A program made the translations under genes and the position numbers. This document shows, one piece after another, positions 1 to 5,016 of a stretch of 5,758 nucleotides of DNA. The DNA is taken from the NCBI GenBank assembly GCA_946626015.1, contig CAMOTT010000129.1, forward strand, positions 1 to 5,758. Reading direction: 5' to 3'. The notes under the pieces are model-generated. The model did no database searches. It was not told where the DNA came from and saw only the letters and a program-made list of their open reading frames with translations. This DNA comes from an uncultured Clostridia bacterium (lineage in GTDB: Bacteria; Bacillota; Clostridia; Oscillospirales; Acutalibacteraceae). Every line of letters begins with the position of its first letter. The first letter of the stretch is position 1.

Positions 1-14
1 ACAAAAGTGGTTTA

Positions 15-201
15 TTTCAACTAAATCCGTCCTTGCGGACGGGTGAAATCGCCCTGCCGGACGAGTGAAATCCGCACTTTGTGCGGGTCAAGAACGGATT
101 TAATATAACCAAAGCCGCAGACTTGGGTTTCACCTGAGGACGAAGTCCGAAGATTTAATCGAGGCGGAGCCTCAATTTCAATATTGAAAAATCCGTTTTT
201 T
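15..201. repeat. Hairpin-rich intergenic repeat cluster
   Basis: This non-coding stretch is packed with short inverted repeats. CCGTCC/GGACGG (27-32/37-42), CCGCAC/GTGCGG (72-77/81-86), GGAC/GTCC (138-141/145-148) and GAGGC/GCCTC (161-165/169-173) each close a 3-4 base loop. TTTCAATATTGAAA (176-189) is a perfect 14-base palindrome. GTGAAATC occurs at 43-50 and 65-72, and its reverse-complement relative GGTTTCACC at 126-134. AAATCCGT occurs at 23-30 and 189-196, with the inverted copy ACGGATTTA at 94-102. Hairpins joined by TGAAAT-like linkers resemble intergenic repeat clusters common in gut Clostridia; that comparison is from general knowledge, not a search. Function is unknown. It could be the 3' end or terminator region of an upstream gene outside the window. 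Confidence 0.6.
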
Positions 202-279
202 CATTATAATAAAAAAGAATTAAATAAGTTTGTAAAAGCTCATCAGATAAAGGAGAGTAAGAAAAAACAAAGTCTGCTC

Positions 280-308
280 TTGACGAATTGCGTTTTTTCG
301 CATATGAT
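280..308 (+). promoter_or_regulatory. Sigma-A-type promoter of the GH16 gene
   Basis: TTGACG (280-285) and TATGAT (303-308) each differ from consensus at one position and are separated by exactly 17 bases. The predicted transcript starts near 315, leaving a leader of roughly 20-25 bases that contains the ribosome binding site GGGAGGT (324-330). A TATAAT at 314-319 is an even better -10 word, but it has no good -35 at the right distance. Confidence 0.65.
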
Positions 309-337
309 TAAATTATAATATATGGGAGGTATGTTGG

Positions 338-1279
338 ATGGGCGTGTTTTCAAAATATTTTGCGAGAAGGCAGCTCGTTGCGTTTTCGGAGATCTTTGTT
401 GTAGCGGGAAAACTTTTTAAAGATCCCGGCAGTCTCAAAAGGCTGCTGGCTATGCTTGTTACGCTTTGCCAGCTGATAGGCGCGTTTATTTTCGACACTC
501 CCATAACCCCGTACAAGGACAGCATCGATATGAGCAAATTCGAGCTCGTCTGGGCGGACGAATTTGACCACGGCTTTGACACAACGGTCTGGCAGGGTCA
601 TTATGTCTACGGTGCGGACGATACCCAGCTCCGCGACACGGCATACTGGAACAGGAAGCAGGTCAGCTTTACGGAGGACGGCTGCATGAAGCTGACTGTG
701 GATTATAAAGAGAACGGCCCCGCAGGCCCCGGGTACTATTCCTATGGCATGGAGACCAATCCCAACAAAAACTACTCCGGCGATCATACCGGTTATGAAC
801 AGCTTTACGGATATTTTGAGATCCGCTGCATCCTGCCAAAGGGCGCGGGCTTGAATCCGGCCTTCTGGCTTTTGACAGATGGTATGTGGGCGGACGATAC
901 GGACGGCGGACTTACCGGAGCCGAGGTCGATATACTTGAAACCAATACAAGGTACAACGTCAAAAGCCCGGACTTCAACTCTATAGTCCAAACCATACAC
1001 GTTGACGCCTATGATGAGGCGCACAGGTCGGAAAATCAGGGCGCGTTTTACGCTGACGATCCCTATAACAAGTTCAACACCTACGGCGTTGAATGGAACG
1101 AAGACGAGTATATTTTTTATATCAACGGAGTCGAGACCGCCAGAACGAGCTTTGGCGGAGTTTGCCGGGTTCCGCTCTATCTGATAATATCCATCGGTGT
1201 GGACGAAAGAGTGGCTTCCAATGAGTTTATTCCCGCTTCCATGCTTGTGGACTATGTGCGCTGCTATCAATATAAGTGA
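338..1279 (+). CDS. GH16-family beta-glucanase-like glycoside hydrolase
   Basis: This 313-residue protein has a glycoside hydrolase family 16 domain from about residue 68 to the end. Signatures in order are FELVWADEFD (68-77), YGYFEIRCILPKG with PAFWLL (157-179), the catalytic EVDILE (196-201), VEWNEDEYIFYING (251-264) and MLVDYVRCYQ (302-311). In the ExDxxE form of the family, typical of laminarinase-like members, E196 would be the nucleophile, D198 the assisting residue and E201 the acid/base, so the active site looks intact. The family cleaves beta-1,3 or beta-1,3-1,4 glucans and related polymers; the substrate cannot be read here. Residues 1-67 are unusual: a basic, amphipathic stretch and then a hydrophobic segment (36-53), with no classical signal peptide, so the protein may be membrane-associated. 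The ATG at 338 is set by GGGAGGT seven bases upstream. No terminator follows before lexA. Confidence 0.88.
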   Translation: MGVFSKYFARRQLVAFSEIFVVAGKLFKDPGSLKRLLAMLVTLCQLIGAFIFDTPITPYKDSIDMSKFELVWADEFDHGFDTTVWQGHYVYGADDTQLRDTAYWNRKQVSFTEDGCMKLTVDYKENGPAGPGYYSYGMETNPNKNYSGDHTGYEQLYGYFEIRCILPKGAGLNPAFWLLTDGMWADDTDGGLTGAEVDILETNTRYNVKSPDFNSIVQTIHVDAYDEAHRSENQGAFYADDPYNKFNTYGVEWNEDEYIFYINGVETARTSFGGVCRVPLYLIISIGVDERVASNEFIPASMLVDYVRCYQYK

Positions 1280-1303
1280 TGAAAAATATTTTATAAGTTT
1301 TAC

Positions 1304-1317
1304 CAAACAAATGTTTG
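1304..1317. promoter_or_regulatory. LexA operator (SOS box), primary
   Basis: CAAACAAATGTTTG matches the Bacillus/Clostridium SOS box CGAACRNRYGTTYG at every specified base but one (A for G at position 2), and its two six-base arms are perfect inverted repeats. It overlaps the -35 region of the lexA promoter, where bound LexA would block RNA polymerase. It implies that lexA, and genes co-transcribed with it, are autorepressed and induced by DNA damage. Confidence 0.85.
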
Positions 1318-1343
1318 CATTTGCCGGACAAGTGTGTTATAAT
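1315..1343 (+). promoter_or_regulatory. lexA promoter with extended -10
   Basis: TATAAT (1338-1343) is a consensus -10 preceded by TGT, giving the extended -10 form TGnTATAAT. Seventeen bases upstream is the weak -35 TTGCAT (1315-1320), which overlaps the LexA box. An extended -10 compensates for a poor -35. Transcription should start near 1349-1351, leaving a leader of about 38 bases before the lexA start codon. Confidence 0.7.
1325..1338. promoter_or_regulatory. Possible second, weaker LexA box
   Basis: CGGACAAGTGTGTT fits the CGAACRNRYGTTYG pattern with three mismatches. It lies exactly 21 bases (two helical turns) after the primary box, on the same DNA face, in the spacer and reaching the first base of the -10. 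Spacing and position favour a low-affinity second operator; the sequence match alone would not. Confidence 0.35.
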
Positions 1344-1389
1344 ATTCGCGTAGCATAACAAATATAAATTTTTCGGAGGCGAATATTAT
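1339..1389. repeat. 11-bp inverted repeat joining lexA -10 and start codon
   Basis: ATAATATTCGC (1339-1349) and GCGAATATTAT (1379-1389) are perfect inverse complements separated by 29 bases, and a further T.G pair (1338/1390) is possible. The left arm covers most of the -10 and the bases just before the expected transcription start. The right arm covers the last base of the Shine-Dalgarno (GGAGG, 1375-1379) and the first two bases of the lexA ATG. Transcripts starting at the lexA promoter would lack most or all of the left arm, whereas longer transcripts coming from the GH16 gene would contain both. Confidence 0.6.
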
Positions 1390-1978
1390 GGGTAACATCA
1401 GTGAAACTCAGCGTCGCATTTACGATTACCTTATAGAAAAACTTCAGGACGGCGTGCCCCCTTCGGTCAGGGAGATAGCCAGCGCTGTGGGGCTCAAATC
1501 CACTTCGTCTGTCCAGGCAAACCTTAACGCTCTGGAGGAGGCGGGCTATATTTCCCGCGATCCCTTGCTTAAGCGGTCTATCAGGATAGTCGGCCAGGCC
1601 GAAAATGTAACTAACGTGCCGTTGCTGGGCACCGTGACCGCCGGCTCTCCCATACTTGCTGTGGAGCAGATCGAAAGCTATCTGCCGTATTCCGGCAAAT
1701 ATGCAAACGATAAATCCCTGTTCGCTCTGCATGTGCGCGGCGAGAGTATGCTCAATGCCGGCATCCTTGACGGGGACATCGTCATTGTGGAAAAAACGCC
1801 CAATGCGCGCAACGGCGAGATCGTAGTGGCTCTTATCGAGGACGAGGCAACTGTCAAGACTTTTTATAAGGAAAACGGTCATTTCCGGCTTCAGCCGGAG
1901 AACGATGCGTATGAGCCCATTATTGTCAATGAGGTCATAATCCTCGGCAAGGTCGTATCCCTGATAAGATATTTTTGA
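1388..1978 (+). CDS. lexA: LexA SOS repressor / self-cleaving S24 peptidase
   Basis: This 196-residue protein has the normal LexA length and architecture. Residues 1-65 form the winged helix-turn-helix that reads the SOS box (PPSVREIASAVGLKS, 24-38, then SSVQANLNALEEAGYI). The C-terminal half is the S24 autoprotease, with cleavage site A85-G86 inside TVTAGSP, nucleophile S120 in RGESM and general base K157 in EATVK. LexA dimers repress DNA-damage genes; RecA filaments on single-stranded DNA trigger self-cleavage and derepression. The ATG is preceded by GGAGG eight bases upstream. It has its own operator at 1304-1317, so it is autoregulated. The next gene begins 22 bases after the stop with no terminator between, so lexA appears to lead a three-gene operon. 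Nothing is missing or truncated. Confidence 0.97.
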   Translation: MGNISETQRRIYDYLIEKLQDGVPPSVREIASAVGLKSTSSVQANLNALEEAGYISRDPLLKRSIRIVGQAENVTNVPLLGTVTAGSPILAVEQIESYLPYSGKYANDKSLFALHVRGESMLNAGILDGDIVIVEKTPNARNGEIVVALIEDEATVKTFYKENGHFRLQPENDAYEPIIVNEVIILGKVVSLIRYF

Positions 1979-2000
1979 TTATATAATGAGGTGCGTTAAT

Positions 2001-3644
2001 ATGAAAAAATTTATTAAGGTCTTTTTGTCGGTAATTCTTGTTTCGGCTATGCTGTTCTCGGTGTCGGCTGTTTCGGGCTATGCAAAGACCGTTGCTCCGG
2101 CGTCCCTCAATGTCGCTGCCTCAGCCGATGAGAATATGAGCAAGATCAACCGCACGCTGTACACCATCGCTGACTATCTGGTCAACGGCCTTGTGGGCGT
2201 GATATGCAAGTTTTATCCGCAAAAGGACTGGATCAAGGATAAAGATTACGAAAGCAGGAACTTCCTTGCCGGTATGGATACCTTCCGCCGCGAGCCTGCC
2301 GACGGCGCCGTGTGGTCGCTGGGTTATGCCAGCGAGTCCATACAGACAGGGCAGGAGCTTGACGGCAAGCATTTTACAGGCGGCAGCCTTGCGGTCAAGC
2401 CGAAAATAGTCAAAAAGGTCGTAGGTGACCAGAGGGTCAGAACCTTTGCGATAAATGACGGCAGCGGCAGAGGAACTCTGGTGTTCTCCGTTATTGACGC
2501 CTACGGTATTTCCAACACTGCGGTGCGCGAGATCCGCGCCATGCTTGAGGATTACGCCAAGAGCAACAATATAATAAGCCTGAATATTTCCGTTTTGCAT
2601 CAGCACAGCTGCGTTGATACCTTCGGCATGAACGGGGATATCTTCAAGGAGGTTTTCGGTAACGCCCTTATAAACCTCTTAAAACTCAACAAAAAGCCTT
2701 TTAACGGGCTTAATGAGTCCTTTATGGATAATCTTTATAAAGTCACGGTCAAGTCAGTAAAAGATGCCGTGGAGTCAATGAAACCCGGCAAGCTTTACTA
2801 TTCCGCCGTTGATGCCGAAAGATATATCCGCGACAAGAGGACGCCCATGATTTTCGACAAGAACCTTAACAGGTTCAGGTTTGTCCCCGATGACGGCAGC
2901 CGTGAAACCTGGATATTAAACGCCGCCATACACTGCGTGGCAAACGGAGTTGACGATGACGTTGTGACCGCCGATTATCCCTACTATATGGAGCAGGAGA
3001 TCAACGAAAAGGCCAACGCTGATTTTGCGATGATCCAGGGCGCGGAGCTTGCTATCACCGCCGAAAAGAAAGAAGTAGTTACAGAGACCTCCACCGCTTT
3101 TGAGGAGATAGAAGCTTACGGCAGGATCCTTGCAAACCTGCTTATAAATATTGATAACAGCACCGAGACGGAGATCGAGCCTTTGCTCAACGTCAGGCAT
3201 TATGAGTTCAGAGTGCCGGTATTGAACAATATTCTCGTTCTTGCCGCAAATGCCGGGATCCTTACGAATTCCGCAGTCAAAAAATCCGACGGCAGCGTGG
3301 AGATCACAACCGAGCTCGGTTACGTTGAGCTTGGCCGCGATTTTTCCTTTGCCATAATTCCCGGCGAGCTTTCGCCGGAGCTTGCCTACGGCGGTATACT
3401 TAAGGCTTCGGAGGCCTGGAATGGCAAGGATTTCGGTTATCCCTCCCTGCAGGAGATAGCCGGTAATGACAGAAAGCTTCTGGTCTTGGGTATTGCCAAT
3501 GATCAGATAGGCTACATCCTGCCGGATAACGATTATCGCTCCATCTTCCTTGAAAACGAGGAGATCGTTTCTCCCGGCAAGAAGACGGGCTCCTCGGTAG
3601 TCGCCGCGTTTAAGGCTTTGATAGAGGAAATTAGATATAACTGA
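2001..3644 (+). CDS. Secreted neutral/alkaline ceramidase-like protein
   Basis: This 547-residue protein has an N-terminal signal peptide (MKKFIKVFLSVILVSAMLFS, then a likely cleavage after about residue 28, SGYA). The rest resembles the neutral/alkaline non-lysosomal ceramidase N-terminal domain, enzymes that hydrolyse the amide bond of ceramides. Landmarks are LHQHS (199-203), NAAIHC (307-312), IPGELSPE (453-460) and IANDQIGYILP (498-508). By comparison with the Pseudomonas enzyme, H200 or H202, H311, E456 and Y505 would be the zinc ligands. The segment matching the catalytic-serine motif (QxNxGxxSP) reads QGAELAITA (346-354), so the serine appears replaced by T353 or lost; true ceramide hydrolysis is doubtful. 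The start at 2001 is chosen because GAGGTG (1988-1993) lies seven bases upstream; an in-frame ATG at 1986 lacks a ribosome binding site. It appears to be the second gene of the lexA operon. Confidence 0.72.
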   Translation: MKKFIKVFLSVILVSAMLFSVSAVSGYAKTVAPASLNVAASADENMSKINRTLYTIADYLVNGLVGVICKFYPQKDWIKDKDYESRNFLAGMDTFRREPADGAVWSLGYASESIQTGQELDGKHFTGGSLAVKPKIVKKVVGDQRVRTFAINDGSGRGTLVFSVIDAYGISNTAVREIRAMLEDYAKSNNIISLNISVLHQHSCVDTFGMNGDIFKEVFGNALINLLKLNKKPFNGLNESFMDNLYKVTVKSVKDAVESMKPGKLYYSAVDAERYIRDKRTPMIFDKNLNRFRFVPDDGSRETWILNAAIHCVANGVDDDVVTADYPYYMEQEINEKANADFAMIQGAELAITAEKKEVVTETSTAFEEIEAYGRILANLLINIDNSTETEIEPLLNVRHYEFRVPVLNNILVLAANAGILTNSAVKKSDGSVEITTELGYVELGRDFSFAIIPGELSPELAYGGILKASEAWNGKDFGYPSLQEIAGNDRKLLVLGIANDQIGYILPDNDYRSIFLENEEIVSPGKKTGSSVVAAFKALIEEIRYN

Positions 3645-3660
3645 TGTGGGGGTTTTTTCT

Positions 3661-4866
3661 GTGCCCAAAATGAATGCAGATAAAAGCGGATTGCTGATCA
3701 AGATTCTTCGCGCCGCAATTACCGAAAGCAATGGCGAAAATTTTGTCGATTTGCTTGACGAGGACGTGTTCGCCCTTGCGGAAAAGCATCATGTGACCAA
3801 TACTGTCTGCTGCGTCTTTGAAAAGTATATTGACAGATTGCCTGAGGCTTTGGCCAACAAGGCGGCGGATATCCTGAGATTTGCTGTGTTTAAGGATACC
3901 GTTCAGCAGATGGAGAGTCAATGCATCTCCGACGAATTTGAAAAAAATGAGATAAAGCATATCGTGCTTAAGGGTACCATACTCAAGAACTATTATCCGG
4001 TCTCCTATATGCGCTCCATGGCGGATATTGATTACGTTGTGGGCAAGGGCGACAGGGAAAAATCAAAGGGGATAATGGAGTCTTTGGGCTACAGCTTTCA
4101 TATTGATTCGTTTTTGCACGACAGTTATATCAAAAGGCCGGTTATGAATGTGGAGATCCACGAACAGCTGATAGACGACTGCTTTGAAAAGCTCAACGCT
4201 TATTTCGGCAGCGGCTTTGAGCGGGCTTTGCTTGCGGAGGGCTTCAAATACAGGTATCAGTTCAAGGACGAGGATCATTTTATCTACATCGTCACCCACA
4301 CTGCCAAGCATTATTATACCGATGGCACAGGCATAAGGAGCATAATGGATATCTGGGTCTGCCTCAATCATTTTGTGGGCAACATGGATTTCGATTACTG
4401 CATTGAAGAGTTGAAAAAGATAGGGCTCCTTGATTTTTATAATCAGGCGGTATCTTTGGCTTTTAAGTGGTTTGGTAATATAGACGGCGTTCCCTATGAG
4501 GAAAAAGACGTTACTTTTGTTGAAAAGTATGTGATATCCAACGGAGTTTACGGCTCCGGCGCAAACGGCGAGGCTCTGGCTTTTATCCGCAATTACAGCG
4601 ACGGCAACAGCAGTAAGATCAAATATTTCTCGCAGACCTTATTCCCGGGGCTTTCCTATATGTCAAGCAGATATAAGGTGCTCAAAAAGGTTCCCGTATT
4701 GTTGCCTGTTTTTTGGGCGGTCAGGTTTTTCCAGACTTGGACAAAGAACAAAGAAAATATCGGTGTTCGTCTGGATGGAGTATCGGATCTGGATCAAGAG
4801 AAATTCGACCATTTTAAGGCGGAGTTTGAAAAGAACGACGTTTTCGGATCGGGTAAAATTTCATAA
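3661..4866 (+). CDS. Nucleotidyltransferase family protein (NTP_transf_5-like)
   Basis: This protein has 401 residues from GTG 3661. It resembles the uncharacterised nucleotidyltransferase family (NTP_transf_5, DNA polymerase beta superfamily). Evidence is VLKGTILKNYYP (102-113), with KG in place of the usual GS, then RSMADIDYVV (118-127) with metal-binding D122 and D124, then VEIHEQL (164-170), where E165 could be the third carboxylate. Supporting features are the conserved H213/H217 and RSIMDIWVCL, plus a C-terminal LFPGLSYM...RYKVLKK segment typical of the family. Such proteins probably transfer a nucleotide or sugar-nucleotide group; the substrate is unknown. No signal peptide or clear membrane span is seen, so it is probably cytoplasmic. 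The start is uncertain: GTG 3661 has GGGGG eight bases upstream, while GTG 3646 and ATG 3670 are alternatives in the same frame. It is the last gene of the lexA operon, ending just before a terminator. Confidence 0.78.
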   Translation: MPKMNADKSGLLIKILRAAITESNGENFVDLLDEDVFALAEKHHVTNTVCCVFEKYIDRLPEALANKAADILRFAVFKDTVQQMESQCISDEFEKNEIKHIVLKGTILKNYYPVSYMRSMADIDYVVGKGDREKSKGIMESLGYSFHIDSFLHDSYIKRPVMNVEIHEQLIDDCFEKLNAYFGSGFERALLAEGFKYRYQFKDEDHFIYIVTHTAKHYYTDGTGIRSIMDIWVCLNHFVGNMDFDYCIEELKKIGLLDFYNQAVSLAFKWFGNIDGVPYEEKDVTFVEKYVISNGVYGSGANGEALAFIRNYSDGNSSKIKYFSQTLFPGLSYMSSRYKVLKKVPVLLPVFWAVRFFQTWTKNKENIGVRLDGVSDLDQEKFDHFKAEFEKNDVFGSGKIS

Positions 4867-4882
4867 TATTTTCAGTTGACAG

Positions 4883-4927
4883 GTTCCCGTTGATCGGTTT
4901 TCGATCGACGGGAGCTTTTATTTTATC
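4883..4927 (+). terminator. Intrinsic terminator of the lexA operon
   Basis: A stem of 12 pairs (TCCCGTTGATCG, 4885-4896, with CGATCGACGGGA, 4902-4913, one G.U) closes a five-base loop and can extend by two pairs at its foot. It is followed directly by TTTTATTTTAT (4916-4926). It begins 16 bases after the nucleotidyltransferase stop and separates that operon from the sporulation gene. Confidence 0.9.
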
Positions 4928-4933
4928 CTTTGT

Positions 4934-4963
4934 GCATAATAATTGAAAAGGGAGGCAAAAATA
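4934..4963 (+). promoter_or_regulatory. Sigma-F-like forespore promoter
   Basis: GCATA (4934-4938) and GGCAAAAATA (4954-4963), separated by 15 bases, match the Bacillus sigma-F pattern GywTA - 15 to 16 bases - GGnrAnAnTw at every specified base. Transcription would start about 10 bases further on, leaving a leader of roughly 45 bases before the M23 gene. In B. subtilis, spoIIQ is transcribed by sigma-F in the forespore, so this site supports the SpoIIQ identification. No convincing sigma-A promoter is seen here. Confidence 0.65.
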
Positions 4964-5016
4964 TCTACAGCATAAAAAAGCAGAAAGGATGACGTCGAGG
5001 CGTCAAGGTGATGTTG

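Noticed and set aside
134..152. CTGAGGACGAAGTCCGAAG, resembling a hammerhead ribozyme core (CUGANGA ... GAAA)
   Set aside because: The GGAC/GTCC stem uses bases that the core would need unpaired, the GAAA is GAAG, and no matching stems I and III or cleavage triplet are evident.
27..173. Possible CRISPR array in the repeat-rich intergenic region
   Set aside because: The repeated words are short, unequally spaced and in both orientations; there are no uniform repeats with spacers of constant length.
249..257. AAAGGAGAG ribosome-binding-like sequence upstream of the GH16 promoter
   Set aside because: No ATG or GTG follows at a usable distance and it lies upstream of the predicted promoter.
350..1306. 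318-codon open frame on the minus strand opposite the GH16 gene
   Set aside because: It is fully antisense to a clear GH16 gene, shows no recognisable domain, and would run through the LexA box. It is a codon-bias shadow.
1986..1988. Upstream in-frame ATG as start of the ceramidase-like gene
   Set aside because: It has no Shine-Dalgarno sequence; the GAGGTG overlapping it serves the ATG at 2001, which begins a classical signal peptide.
2916..3731. 271-codon minus-strand frame opposite the ceramidase-like gene
   Set aside because: No recognisable motif, antisense to a better-supported gene with signal peptide and metal-site motifs.
4876..4881. Perfect TTGACA -35 word after the nucleotidyltransferase gene
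   Set aside because: At the 17-base distance there is TTTCGA, inside the terminator stem, so no -10 matches.
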